64,000 nt of DNA from positions 1,054,001 through 1,118,000 of the forward strand of contig NZ_CP061306.1 in the NCBI RefSeq assembly GCF_018687815.1, in the 5' to 3' direction. The position numbers and the translations under genes are program-made. Under the pieces are notes generated by a model. The model did no database searches. It was not told where the DNA came from and worked only from the letters and a program-made list of their open reading frames with translations. How positions within the stretch are numbered: position 1 is the first letter of the stretch; every line of letters begins with the position of its first letter. Source of the stretch: Polynucleobacter sp. JS-JIR-II-b4. GTDB taxonomy: Bacteria > Pseudomonadota > Gammaproteobacteria > Burkholderiales > Burkholderiaceae. Shown one piece after another: positions 37,188 to 46,657 of the stretch.

Positions 37188-38498
37188 ATGAAAGATCTAG
37201 AAAGCCTAAGCGCTACCCAAGCCATCAAAGCCCTCTCTAAGAGGGAAATTAAAGCCACTGATTTACTCCTATCCTGCCTAGACCGCATAGGGCAAAAAGA
37301 GAGCGTTGTTAAGGCTTGGGCAAGCCTGGGTAAGGAAAATGCCTTATCTCGCGCCAAACAGCTTGATAAGGGCGCCTTTCAGGGTCTATTACATGGTCTC
37401 CCAATTGGGGTGAAGGATCTTTATGACACCTATGATTTGCCGACCTCCTATGGTTCACCCATTTACGCCAACCACTATCCAGTCGCTGATGCTGTGGCGG
37501 TTGCCCTGATGCGACAGTCTGGTGCCATTATTTTAGGCAAAACTGTTACAACAGAGTTTGCAACATTTAAGAGTGGCTTAACAACGAATCCACATAACCC
37601 AAAGCACACTCCCGGCGGATCCTCTAGCGGCTCTGCTGCTGCAGTAGCCGATTTCATGGTTCCACTAGCAACCGGCAGTCAAACTGCTGGGTCAATCATT
37701 CGCCCTGCTTCTTTTTGTGGTGTAGTGGGTTTTAAACCTAGTTACGGCAAAGTGAGTATTGCGGGAATTAAAAGTCTTTCTGTAACACTCGACACCATGG
37801 GTTGCTTTGGTAGAACAGTAGAAGATGTGGGGCTCGGTGTAGCAGCTATGAGTGGCGATCATCGACTAGCAAAAATTGAAGTCTTGCATAACAAACCTCG
37901 CATTGCCATTTGCAAAACATCTAACTGGCCGTTTGCACAAAAGGAAAATGCAACAGCTCTTGCTGTTGCCCGGCATACTGCCGAGATGATTGCCAAAGGC
38001 ACTGTAATTGATCTGAAGTTACCAAAGACATGTGATGGACTCACCCAAGCCCAAACTCGCATCATGATCTCTGAAATATCACGCAGCCTTACTTTTGAAC
38101 GAGTGCATTACGCTAAAAAGCTCAGCCCACAACTTCTAAAGCAACTTAGTGAAGGCGCTGAAATTAGCTACGAGCAATATGCAAAAGATTTGAGCCTTGC
38201 CGATAGATCAAGGGAGGCCATGGAAGACTTATTTAATAATGAAGTTGATATCTTGATTGGCCCAAGTGCAAATGGCGAAGCGCCCAACATCAAAGATGGT
38301 ACTGGAGATCCTCTTTTTTCTAGAGCTTGGACTCTTCTAGGTTTGCCCTGCATCAATATCAACGTAAGCAGTGGCCCCAACGGATTGCCAGTAGGCGTGC
38401 AACTCATTGCAGGCCCAGGTAAAGATCATTTCTTATTAAGCGCTGCCCGGGCATTTACATTGGCATTGCCTGACCCCACCCTGCGAGATCAGGCTTAG
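37188..38498 (+). CDS. amidase signature family enzyme
   Basis: A 436-residue amidase with the Ser-cisSer-Lys triad: Lys in LPIGVKDLYDTYDL, cis-Ser in GGSSSGSAAAVADF, and nucleophile Ser in GSQTAGSIIRPASFCG, followed by VVGFKPSYG. Such enzymes hydrolyse linear amides or related C-N bonds. The SIIRPAS form is shared with allophanate-hydrolase-like and uncharacterised members, not GatA, and the protein is shorter than GatA. There is no signal peptide. The substrate is not predictable. Confidence 0.88.
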   Translation: MKDLESLSATQAIKALSKREIKATDLLLSCLDRIGQKESVVKAWASLGKENALSRAKQLDKGAFQGLLHGLPIGVKDLYDTYDLPTSYGSPIYANHYPVADAVAVALMRQSGAIILGKTVTTEFATFKSGLTTNPHNPKHTPGGSSSGSAAAVADFMVPLATGSQTAGSIIRPASFCGVVGFKPSYGKVSIAGIKSLSVTLDTMGCFGRTVEDVGLGVAAMSGDHRLAKIEVLHNKPRIAICKTSNWPFAQKENATALAVARHTAEMIAKGTVIDLKLPKTCDGLTQAQTRIMISEISRSLTFERVHYAKKLSPQLLKQLSEGAEISYEQYAKDLSLADRSREAMEDLFNNEVDILIGPSANGEAPNIKDGTGDPLFSRAWTLLGLPCININVSSGPNGLPVGVQLIAGPGKDHFLLSAARAFTLALPDPTLRDQA

Positions 38499-38506
38499 CC
38501 AAGCTC

Positions 38507-39481
38507 TTAATCGAGAGTAATGTTTGCCGCTTTAATTGCTTTAGCCCAGAAAGGGATCTCTTTCTTAACTAGCGCATCGGTTTGGTTTGGTCCCAAGTAA
38601 CGAAGTTCAACACCAGCAGCATCCGCACGCTCTTTAATTTCAGGCAATGCTAAGCTCTGCTTTACAGAATTAGTGAGCTTGGTAACGACTGGTGCAGGAG
38701 TTCCGGCAGGCGCATAGAGGGCCACCCATGATTCCAACTGAAATGATGGTAGACCAGCTTCAGCGGTGGTTGGTACGTTTGGCATACCAGGGTGACGATT
38801 TTTGCCGGTCACAGCAAGTCCCTTGAGTTTTCCACTTTGGACGTGTTGCATGACTGAGGGTGGCGTACTAATAAATACCTGTACCTGCCCCGCCAAAACA
38901 TCCTGAATGGCTGGCCCAGATCCCTTGTATGGAACATGCACCATATCTACACCGGTAGTTTGCTTGAAGATTTCCGTACCAATATGCGATACAGAACCAT
39001 TGCCCTGTGAGGCGTAATTTAATTTACCTGGATTAGCTTTTGCATATGCAATGAATTCCTTCAGATTATTTACTGGAACTGAAGGGTGTACTGCAATGAC
39101 ATTGGTTGAAACAGTCAGCAAAGCAATTGGCGAGAAATCTTTAATTGGGTCCCACGGAAGCTTATCGAATAAAGCGGGATTACCAACGTGATATCCAGAA
39201 TAGGAAATTAATAAGGTATAGCCATCGGGCTTTGCTTTGGCAACATACTGATAGGCCGTGTTACCGCTTGCTCCCGGCTTATTGTCAACAATCACTGGTT
39301 GACCGATCACACGTGTTAATGGTTCACTCAATAGACGTGCCGAAGTATCAACCAGCCCGCCTGGTGGATTAGGCACTACTAAAGTAATTGGACGATCCGG
39401 AAAGGATTCAGCCATAACTAGGCATGAAATCCCAAGCCCCAAAATTACAAGCGCACTGCGTACCACTGAATATTTTTTCAT
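38507..39481 (-). CDS. tripartite tricarboxylate transporter substrate-binding protein (Bug family)
   Basis: A periplasmic binding protein of 324 residues with a signal peptide ending VMAES. The family opening FPDRPITLVVPNPPGGLVD is followed by VDNKPGASGNTAYQYVAKAKPDGYTLL and a VPYKGSGPAIQDVLAGQVQ segment. These proteins bind carboxylates, but many are orphans; no membrane partners (TctA/TctB) lie nearby. The ATG at 39481 is chosen for its GGAG six bases upstream; a TTG at 39493 is less likely. Confidence 0.92.
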   Translation of the reverse strand: MKKYSVVRSALVILGLGISCLVMAESFPDRPITLVVPNPPGGLVDTSARLLSEPLTRVIGQPVIVDNKPGASGNTAYQYVAKAKPDGYTLLISYSGYHVGNPALFDKLPWDPIKDFSPIALLTVSTNVIAVHPSVPVNNLKEFIAYAKANPGKLNYASQGNGSVSHIGTEIFKQTTGVDMVHVPYKGSGPAIQDVLAGQVQVFISTPPSVMQHVQSGKLKGLAVTGKNRHPGMPNVPTTAEAGLPSFQLESWVALYAPAGTPAPVVTKLTNSVKQSLALPEIKERADAAGVELRYLGPNQTDALVKKEIPFWAKAIKAANITLD

Positions 39482-39511
39482 TACTGTCTCCAACGTATGA
39501 TTTTTGAGTAC

Positions 39512-40633
39512 TTATCTCTGCCCTACTTTTACGTCACCAAATACGGCTTGCGCTTCTCGAGGTAAACAACGCCAATAACGCTCATTTGCGGTAACTGTGC
39601 CACCAAGGGCTGCTGCAGCTTCCCAACCCCAGCGAGGCTTGTATAGGAATGCTCTAGCCAAAGCTATGAGATCCGCATCACCCGCTTGCAAAATATCTTC
39701 GGCTTGCTGGGGCTCGGTAATGAGTCCAACAGTCATGGTTGGCAAACTAGATTGGTCTTTAACTATCTTTGCGAAAGGCACTTGGTAATTTGGACCAATT
39801 GCAATCTTTTGTTTTGGCGAAATACCACCAGAAGAAATGTGTACAAAATCACAACCCAAAGGTTTAAGTTGTTTTGCAAAATTCGCTGTTTCTTCCGGAG
39901 TCCAGCCACCCTCAATCCAATCGCTAGCTGAAATGCGTATGCCAAGCACACCTTGGTATGCCGCTCTTACTGCAGCAAATAACTCCAATGGAAAGCGAAT
40001 GCGGTTTTCAAATGAGCCGCCATACTCATCAGTGCGTTGATTGGCGATAGGAGATAAAAATTGATGTAACAAGTATCCATGAGCACCATGGAGTTCAATC
40101 CCATCAATTCCAATACGATCTGCACGCTTTGCTGATGCTACAAAATCATCAATCAACTTTTTTAATTCAACCTTACTCAATTCATGAGGTAAACGCTCTC
40201 CATCTAACTGGGGGATCGCTGAGGGCGCTAGTGTTTCCCATCCACCCTGATCCGTTGAGAGCAATTGTCCGCCGTCCCAGGGTGTCGCACTGGATGCTTT
40301 TCGACCAGCATGAGCTAGCTGAATAAAAACAGGCGTAGCAGGAGCCAGACCACGCGCACGACTCAGTTTGTCCTTAAGGGCTGCTTCAGTGCGATCATCC
40401 CAAAGTCCCAAACATGCTGGCGTAATTCGGGCCTCTGGGCTTACCCCAGTGGCCTCAATAATGAAGAGGGCTGCACCGCTATTGAGTAAATTTCCCCAAT
40501 GCATGAGGTGCCAGTCTGTTGCCTCGCCATTATTGGCCGAATATTGGCACATCGGGGCAACCACAATGCGATTTGCGAGTTCTAGAGGTCCCCGCGGGGA
40601 ATTGAGGGTATAGCTCGAAAATAAAAGACTCAT
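39512..40633 (-). CDS. NADH:flavin oxidoreductase, old yellow enzyme family (YqjM-like)
   Basis: An FMN enzyme of 373 residues in a TIM barrel that reduces activated C=C bonds using NAD(P)H. Key parts are LANRIVVAPMCQYSANNGEA with the Cys and Tyr of the YqjM class, then FIQLAHAGRKAS. The substrate His/His region reads IDGIELHGAHGYLLHQFLSP, and the FMN-phosphate site lies near ADLIALARAFLYKP. The physiological substrate is unknown. It is 18 bases past the end of the intergenic region after the Bug gene and may share its transcript as the upstream gene. Confidence 0.92.
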   Translation of the reverse strand: MSLLFSSYTLNSPRGPLELANRIVVAPMCQYSANNGEATDWHLMHWGNLLNSGAALFIIEATGVSPEARITPACLGLWDDRTEAALKDKLSRARGLAPATPVFIQLAHAGRKASSATPWDGGQLLSTDQGGWETLAPSAIPQLDGERLPHELSKVELKKLIDDFVASAKRADRIGIDGIELHGAHGYLLHQFLSPIANQRTDEYGGSFENRIRFPLELFAAVRAAYQGVLGIRISASDWIEGGWTPEETANFAKQLKPLGCDFVHISSGGISPKQKIAIGPNYQVPFAKIVKDQSSLPTMTVGLITEPQQAEDILQAGDADLIALARAFLYKPRWGWEAAAALGGTVTANERYWRCLPREAQAVFGDVKVGQR

Positions 40634-40794
40634 AAATGCCTTGAAAAGCCCAAAAATAGGTCAAAAATACGAAAATTGCCGTAAAGCGATAGAATACTTA
40701 AAAAGCAGAATAAACGAGACAGCGAAGTCGTGCAGGCTAATTGGCCAAACGGCTTTTTTAATAAAAACCTGAAAAATACTCACCACAAGAGATT

Positions 40795-42315
40795 ATGAAC
40801 GCACCTCAAGCCTTTGAATCAAAAGAAGATATTGGCCACTTTGTTGGCGGCAATGTAGTTAACCCTAAAGATGGTCGCTTTGCCGATGTTTACAACCCAA
40901 CCAAAGGAACTGTAGCGCGCCGTGTTGCGCTTGCTAGCCGCAAAGAGGTTGATGCAGTTGTAGCCAATGCCCAAACAGCATTTACGTCATGGAGTCAAAC
41001 CTCCCCATTGCGCCGTGCACGCATCATGTTTAAGTATCTTGAATTGCTAAACGCTCATCGCGATGAGTTGGCAGCCATCATTACAGCAGAACATGGCAAG
41101 GTATTTACCGATGCCCAAGGGGAAGTAACACGCGGTATTGAGATTGTGGAATTTGCTACTGGCATTCCTGAGCTACTCAAAGGCGACTACACCGAGCAAG
41201 TATCGACAGGTATCGATAACTGGGTTATGCGTCAGCCTTTAGGTGTAGTTGCTGGTATCACCCCATTTAACTTCCCAGTCATGGTGCCAATGTGGATGTT
41301 CCCGGTTGCGATTGCTTGCGGCAACACTTTCATTCTCAAACCTAGCCCTACAGATCCTTCAGCTTCATTGTTCATGGCGAAGCTCCTCAAGGAAGCTGGC
41401 CTACCGGATGGCGTATTCAACGTTGTTCAAGGTGACAAAGAAGCGGTTGATGCCTTAATTGAAAATCCAGATGTTAAAGCGGTTAGTTTTGTGGGCTCCA
41501 CTCCAATTGCCAATTACATCTATGAGCGCTGCTCCCACTTTGGCAAGCGCTCCCAAGCTTTAGGCGGCGCAAAGAACCACATGGTGATCATGCCTGACGC
41601 TGATATTGATAAAGCAATTGATGCCCTAGTTGGCGCAGCATACGGCTCCGCTGGCGAACGCTGTATGGCTATTTCTGTAGCGGTGTTGGTTGGTGATGTG
41701 GCAGAGAAGATCATGCCAAAGCTAATCGAGCGCACCAAGACACTAAAAGTTAAAAACGGCATGGAACTTGATGCTGAGATGGGTCCAATTGTTACTAAAG
41801 CAGCCCTAGAGCGCATTACTGGCTATATTGAGGCTGGTGTAGCTTCGGGCGCAAAACTCCTTGTTGATGGCCGCGGACTCAAAGTTCCTGGCAACGAGAA
41901 CGGCTTCTTCATCGGCGGCACATTGTTTGATAACGTCACACCAGACATGAAGATTTACTTAGAAGAAATCTTTGGACCAGTTTTGTCCTGCTTGCGTGTT
42001 GCTAACTTTACGGATGCCCTTAACTTAGTTAACTCTTGCGAATTTGGCAATGGTGTAGCCTGCTTCACAAGCGATGGCAATATTGCCCGTGAATTTGCTC
42101 GTCGTGTACAAGTAGGCATGGTTGGTATTAACGTACCAATTCCAGTACCTATGGCATGGCACGGCTTTGGTGGTTGGAAAAAGTCGATCTTTGGCGATAT
42201 GCATGCATACGGCAAAGAAGGCGTACGTTTCTACACCAAGCAAAAGAGTGTGATGCAACGCTGGCCTGAGAGTATTGCCAAAGGCGCAGAGTTTGTAATG
42301 CCTACCTCCAAGTAA
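40795..42315 (+). CDS. mmsA: methylmalonate-semialdehyde dehydrogenase (CoA-acylating)
   Basis: Converts methylmalonate semialdehyde or malonate semialdehyde with CoA and NAD to propionyl-CoA or acetyl-CoA in valine, thymine or inositol breakdown. The 506 residues have [35 protein letters not shown], and the nucleophile Cys in [12 protein letters not shown], the CoA-dependent class signature. The end [20 protein letters not shown] is also typical. Its product propionyl-CoA matches the presence of prpE in the window, though the genes are not linked. Confidence 0.94.
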   Translation: MNAPQAFESKEDIGHFVGGNVVNPKDGRFADVYNPTKGTVARRVALASRKEVDAVVANAQTAFTSWSQTSPLRRARIMFKYLELLNAHRDELAAIITAEHGKVFTDAQGEVTRGIEIVEFATGIPELLKGDYTEQVSTGIDNWVMRQPLGVVAGITPFNFPVMVPMWMFPVAIACGNTFILKPSPTDPSASLFMAKLLKEAGLPDGVFNVVQGDKEAVDALIENPDVKAVSFVGSTPIANYIYERCSHFGKRSQALGGAKNHMVIMPDADIDKAIDALVGAAYGSAGERCMAISVAVLVGDVAEKIMPKLIERTKTLKVKNGMELDAEMGPIVTKAALERITGYIEAGVASGAKLLVDGRGLKVPGNENGFFIGGTLFDNVTPDMKIYLEEIFGPVLSCLRVANFTDALNLVNSCEFGNGVACFTSDGNIAREFARRVQVGMVGINVPIPVPMAWHGFGGWKKSIFGDMHAYGKEGVRFYTKQKSVMQRWPESIAKGAEFVMPTSK

Positions 42316-42333
42316 TATCAGGAAGTGATTAGC

Positions 42334-42361
42334 AAAAAAGCGATCTTCGGATCGCTTTTTG
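42334..42361 (+). terminator. rho-independent terminator after mmsA
   Basis: AAAAAAGCGATC-TTCG-GATCGCTTTTTG is a perfect stem with a UUCG loop and flanking A and T runs. It can serve both mmsA and the convergent DUF1178 gene. Confidence 0.9.
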
Positions 42362-42383
42362 TTTGCCAGGATGAAGTAAAAAA

Positions 42384-42869
42384 TTACTGTAGTGTATTTT
42401 TAAGAGCGGGAATCATTGGCATCGAGAGGACATCGATGCCCTCTTCTCGTAAGGCTTCAGCCTCATCGAAAGTAGTTTGCCCACGAATACTTCGTTCAGG
42501 AGATTCTTTGTAGTGAATTTTTCTGGCCTCATCGGCAAAGGAATTACCAACATCCTCAGAGCGACCCATTAGCTCACGCATACCTTTCAAAAAGGCGGCC
42601 TGTACTTGAGCCTCGAGATGAGAATGGTCGCTACCAGTCAAAGCAACAACGCCCCCACTAAGACTTTCAGATTCAGCCTTAGGTAAAGCTAACTCAGTAG
42701 AGCTTGATTTGCCAATATGCGGAGCTGAGGGCATGCGGGTGATTTCTGTGCTGTCGCATACTGGACACGCAAGCATCCCCTTGTCCTGCTGAGCAAGGCA
42801 ATCTTCTTCTGAAGCAAACCATCCTTCAAAGCGATGGTCTAGGGGGCAGGCTAAGTTATAAACTTTCAT
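42384..42869 (-). CDS. DUF1178 protein, 161 aa
   Basis: It begins MKVYNLACPLDHRFEGWFAS and has a second Cys pair in LACPVCDSTEITRMPSAPHIG, forming a probable zinc-binding module at the N-terminus. The C-terminal half (LMGRSEDVGNSFADEARKIHY ... GQTTFDEAEALREEGIDV) is conserved in DUF1178. The function is unknown. It lies downstream of the Nudix gene on the same strand, a neighbourhood shared with other Burkholderiaceae. Confidence 0.88.
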   Translation of the reverse strand: MKVYNLACPLDHRFEGWFASEEDCLAQQDKGMLACPVCDSTEITRMPSAPHIGKSSSTELALPKAESESLSGGVVALTGSDHSHLEAQVQAAFLKGMRELMGRSEDVGNSFADEARKIHYKESPERSIRGQTTFDEAEALREEGIDVLSMPMIPALKNTLQ

Positions 42870-42933
42870 AAAACGTATATAAGGGCAAAAATGATAAATT
42901 CAATACCCTATTTTAATCGGGTTTGAATGCGCC

Positions 42934-43533
42934 CTATTCGATTGGATGCGGCTTTACTAAGCCCCTACGATAGCGATCAAGCCAATAGGTGGCTATCGTG
43001 GTTTTGACGTCCGTAATCTCGCCATCCTCAACCCAGGATATCAATTGCTCCAATGGAGTAGCAAATACGTCCAAAAATTCTTCATCATCTAGATGGCTTT
43101 TACCAGGGATCAATTCCTCTGCCAGATAGATATCAATGAACTCTGTTGAATACGAAATTACAGGATGAATACGACGAATGAAACTCCATTTTTTGGCCGT
43201 ATACCCAGTTTCTTCTTTAAGCTCTCGCTGCGCACAAACTAGATGATCTTCCCTGGGGTCTAACTTTCCCGCAGGAATTTCAATACAAGCTTTTGCAATC
43301 GGATAGCGATACTGTCGCTCGAGCAACACACGACCATCATCCAAGATCGCAACAATAGCTACAGCACCCGGATGGGTTAAATATTCGCGTATCGCCTCTT
43401 CACCATCAGGCAATGACACTTTATCTCGCTTCATCTTTAAAAAGATGCCGCCGTAAATATCTTCGCCAGATAAACGCTCTTCACGTAAATGTTTATCACC
43501 AGTCGGTAGATCTTCAAATGATTTTTCAGTCAT
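42934..43533 (-). CDS. Nudix hydrolase, ADP-ribose pyrophosphatase-like
   Basis: 199 residues with a complete Nudix box GKLDPREDHLVCAQRELKEETGY (Gx5Ex7REUxEExGU) preceded by CIEIPA, the form of ADP-sugar pyrophosphatases. It likely hydrolyses ADP-ribose to AMP and ribose-5-phosphate. It sits downstream of the nuo operon after a terminator-like hairpin. Confidence 0.9.
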   Translation of the reverse strand: MTEKSFEDLPTGDKHLREERLSGEDIYGGIFLKMKRDKVSLPDGEEAIREYLTHPGAVAIVAILDDGRVLLERQYRYPIAKACIEIPAGKLDPREDHLVCAQRELKEETGYTAKKWSFIRRIHPVISYSTEFIDIYLAEELIPGKSHLDDEEFLDVFATPLEQLISWVEDGEITDVKTTIATYWLDRYRRGLVKPHPIE

Positions 43534-43612
43534 AGGTCTTAGTACATATTCCGTCTGTTATTGATTAAACAAGCTTAACTAAATTGAATGTCATTTTGAT
43601 GGCACCTGAAAT

Positions 43613-43637
43613 GATAAAGGCCCCTTACGGAGCCTTT
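43613..43637 (-). terminator. terminator-like hairpin after nuoN
   Basis: On the minus strand AAAGGCTCC-GTAA-GGGGCCTTT (one wobble) is followed by a short T-containing run. It lies 19 bases past the nuoN stop and is the only such hairpin after the nuo genes. Confidence 0.6.
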
Positions 43638-43656
43638 AGGTAGATGTTAATTCCTT

Positions 43657-45156
43657 TTAAGATCCCAGTAAGGTACGGCGCATTGCATCTAAGCAAAGAC
43701 TCATTAAACCCGCAGGAACAATGCCGATCACTAAAACCAGAATGCTATTGAGACTCAAGAGCCCTTTGGCAAAGCCTGAACCAGAAATTGCAATCTCATG
43801 CTCAGGCTCATCGAAGTACATGACCTTAACCACTCTGAGGTAATAGAAAGCACCAATCAAAGAGGCAATCACAGCAATTACAGCCAAGAATGTATGCTCC
43901 GCATCTACCAAGGCTTCCAAAACACCTAACTTAGCGGCAAAGCCAACCGTAGGCGGAATACCGGCCAAGGAGAACATCATTACCAGACCAATAAAAGCAA
44001 ACCACGGATGCTTCTTATTGAGTCCTTTTAAGCCATCCAATGTTTCGCAGTCATAACCTTTGCGCGACAAAGCCATCAATAAGCCGAAGGTGCCAAGGGT
44101 TGTCAACACATAGGTAATTGCGTAGAATATTGCCGCACTAAATGCGTGATCATCAAAAACAGACAGCATACCCAAGAGAACAAAGCCCATTTGTGCAATG
44201 GCAGAATAAGCCAGCATGCGCTTGATGTTGGTTTGCGCAATCGCAGTCACGTTACCTACAACTAGTGATAGAACTGCGAGCAAAACCAGCATTGGCTGCC
44301 AATCGCCCAATAAAGGCAATAAGGTATTTACCAATAAGCGGAATAACAATGCAAATGCAGCTAATTTTGGAGCTGCAGCAATCATTAATGTCACAGCAGT
44401 AGGCGCACCTTGATAGACGTCCGGTACCCACATATGAAATGGCACCACACCCAACTTGAAGGCCAAACCGGCAACAATAAATACCAAGCCAAACGCCATC
44501 ACCAAATGGTTTACACGAGGGTCGGCAACGGTTTTAAAGATTTCAATAAGGTCAAGCGATCCGGTGACACCGTAGAGCATCGACATGCCATAAAGTAAGA
44601 AACCGGATGCTAATGCACCCAAGATAAAGTACTTAATACCGGCTTCCACACTCTTTTCGCTGCTGTGACGCATTGCAACCAATGCGTATGTAGGTAAAGC
44701 CATCAACTCCAAGCCTAGGTATAGAGTTAATAGATTTGCACCAGAGATCAATACAAACTGGCCAAGCAAAGCAAGCAGAGCCAAGACAATGAAGTCAGGA
44801 CGGAACAAGGCACGATCCATCAAATATTGCTTGGAGTAAATCAAGCTCACCAAAACAGCGATGCATGAACATGCCTTGAGCAAGTTAGAAAATGGATCAG
44901 ACTGAAATAGGCCATTCATTGCCACTAGCGCTAGGTCTCCCATGCGGCCAATAAAAGCAAAAATGAGATACCCCAATAAGATCAGTGAGAAAAAGTACAC
45001 GAAGCCAACTCCACGCGGAGTATGAAAGATGTCTTGCTCAACACCAGGGGTAGATGTCACTCTTTCGCGAACATAAACGCTAGCAACCAATAACAAACAG
45101 GTTGCTACAAGTAAAACAAGTTCCGGCAGGATGGCGTAAAGGTCGAATGCTTGCAT
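43657..45156 (-). CDS. nuoN: NADH-quinone oxidoreductase subunit N
   Basis: One of three antiporter-like proton-pumping subunits of the complex I membrane arm. 499 residues with about 14 membrane helices. The core includes [39 protein letters not shown] with the conserved His and Lys region, and the Lys of [16 protein letters not shown]. It is the last gene of the nuo operon, ten bases after nuoM. Confidence 0.97.
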   Translation of the reverse strand: MQAFDLYAILPELVLLVATCLLLVASVYVRERVTSTPGVEQDIFHTPRGVGFVYFFSLILLGYLIFAFIGRMGDLALVAMNGLFQSDPFSNLLKACSCIAVLVSLIYSKQYLMDRALFRPDFIVLALLALLGQFVLISGANLLTLYLGLELMALPTYALVAMRHSSEKSVEAGIKYFILGALASGFLLYGMSMLYGVTGSLDLIEIFKTVADPRVNHLVMAFGLVFIVAGLAFKLGVVPFHMWVPDVYQGAPTAVTLMIAAAPKLAAFALLFRLLVNTLLPLLGDWQPMLVLLAVLSLVVGNVTAIAQTNIKRMLAYSAIAQMGFVLLGMLSVFDDHAFSAAIFYAITYVLTTLGTFGLLMALSRKGYDCETLDGLKGLNKKHPWFAFIGLVMMFSLAGIPPTVGFAAKLGVLEALVDAEHTFLAVIAVIASLIGAFYYLRVVKVMYFDEPEHEIAISGSGFAKGLLSLNSILVLVIGIVPAGLMSLCLDAMRRTLLGS

Positions 45157-45166
45157 TTGTACTTAC

Positions 45167-46633
45167 TCAGAGTTTGCTGACAGCAACATGCTGCAACAGA
45201 TTAATTACAGCTGGATGAATGATGTCCGTGAATGGTTTTGGATAGACACCCATACCAATTACACAGATAGATAAAACTGCCATCAAGAAATATTCGCGAC
45301 AGTTCAAGTCCTTCAACTCTTCAACGTGAGCATTGTTAACGGTACCGAAAAATACGCGCTTCACCATCCACAAGGAATATGCGGCACCCAAGATCAATGC
45401 TGTAGCAGCCAGGATACCGATGACAAAGTCATAATCAACTGCAGCCAAAATCACCATGAATTCACCAACAAAACCAGAGGTAGCAGGTAAACCACAGTTG
45501 GCCATCGCCATTAGTACGGCAAATGCAGTAAATGCTGGCATGCGATGCACTACGCCACCATAATCAGCAATCTGACGGGTATGCATGCGGTCATAAAGGA
45601 CGCCAATGGACAAGAACATCGCACCGGCAACAAAGCCGTGTGAAATCATCTGCACAATGCCGCCCTCAATACCCAGCGGACTAAAAAGGAAGAAGCCTAA
45701 GGTTACAAAGCCCATGTGAGCAACTGAAGAATAGGCAACCAGTTTTTTCATGTCTTTTTGAACAAGAGCAACTGCACCTACATAAATTACCGCCACTAAA
45801 GACAAGAAGATGACAAATGGCCCTAAGTACTGGCTTGCATCTGGGGCAATTGGTAAAGAGAAACGCAGGAAACCATACGCACCTAATTTCAGCATGATCG
45901 CTGCCAAGACCACTGAACCGCCTGTTGGTGCCTCAACGTGTACGTCTGGTAACCAAGTATGCAATGGCCACATTGGAACCTTAACAGCAAAAGCCATAAA
46001 GAATGCTGCAAACAATAGGATCTGCTCAACAATATCTAGTCGGGCATTTTGCCAAGCCAGAATATCGAATGTATTAGTCACGTTGTACAGATACAGCATG
46101 GCAATTAAGGTAAGCAATGAGCCAAGCAAGGTGTACAAGAAGAACTTGAATGCTGCATAAATACGGTTATGCCCTCCCCATACACCAATGATGATGTACA
46201 TCGGAATTAATGTCGCTTCAAAGAAGACGTAAAACAGTAATGCATCAAGGGCACAAAATACGCCGATCATTAATCCAGAAAGGATCATGAATGAGGCCAT
46301 GTATTGCGACACTTTAGTCTGAATCACTTCCCACGCTGCAATCACCACGATGATGTTGATGAACGCTGTTAAAACAATGAACCAAACAGAAATACCGTCA
46401 ATACCGAGGTGGTAATTAATGTCGTAACGTGGAATCCAGCTGATCTTTTCAACGAACTGCATTCCAGAATTAGCGATGTCGAAATTAATCAGCAATGGGA
46501 GAGTTGCAATAAAGCTGAGAACGGCTCCAATGAGAGTCAACCAGCGCACACCAGCAGTTGATCTTTCAGACCCATAAAACAAAATAATGAGTCCAAAGAC
46601 AATCGGGGTCCAAATGGCGTAAGAAAGAATCAT
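45167..46633 (-). CDS. nuoM: NADH-quinone oxidoreductase subunit M
   Basis: An antiporter-like subunit of the complex I membrane arm, 488 residues. Signatures are YHLGIDGISVWFIVLTAF, the Glu of FYVFFEATLIPMYIIIGVWG, VKVPMWPLHTWLPDVHVEAP and MKKLVAYSSVAHMGFVTLG. It lies between nuoL and nuoN with short gaps. Confidence 0.97.
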   Translation of the reverse strand: MILSYAIWTPIVFGLIILFYGSERSTAGVRWLTLIGAVLSFIATLPLLINFDIANSGMQFVEKISWIPRYDINYHLGIDGISVWFIVLTAFINIIVVIAAWEVIQTKVSQYMASFMILSGLMIGVFCALDALLFYVFFEATLIPMYIIIGVWGGHNRIYAAFKFFLYTLLGSLLTLIAMLYLYNVTNTFDILAWQNARLDIVEQILLFAAFFMAFAVKVPMWPLHTWLPDVHVEAPTGGSVVLAAIMLKLGAYGFLRFSLPIAPDASQYLGPFVIFLSLVAVIYVGAVALVQKDMKKLVAYSSVAHMGFVTLGFFLFSPLGIEGGIVQMISHGFVAGAMFLSIGVLYDRMHTRQIADYGGVVHRMPAFTAFAVLMAMANCGLPATSGFVGEFMVILAAVDYDFVIGILAATALILGAAYSLWMVKRVFFGTVNNAHVEELKDLNCREYFLMAVLSICVIGMGVYPKPFTDIIHPAVINLLQHVAVSKL

Positions 46634-46657
46634 AGTGGCTACTTAAGTAACAAAGGC

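Noticed and set aside
40735..40765. GGCC-AAAC-GGCT followed by TTTTT upstream of mmsA, considered as an attenuator
   Set aside because: The stem is only four bases, too weak to support, and no leader peptide or riboswitch-like structure was seen.
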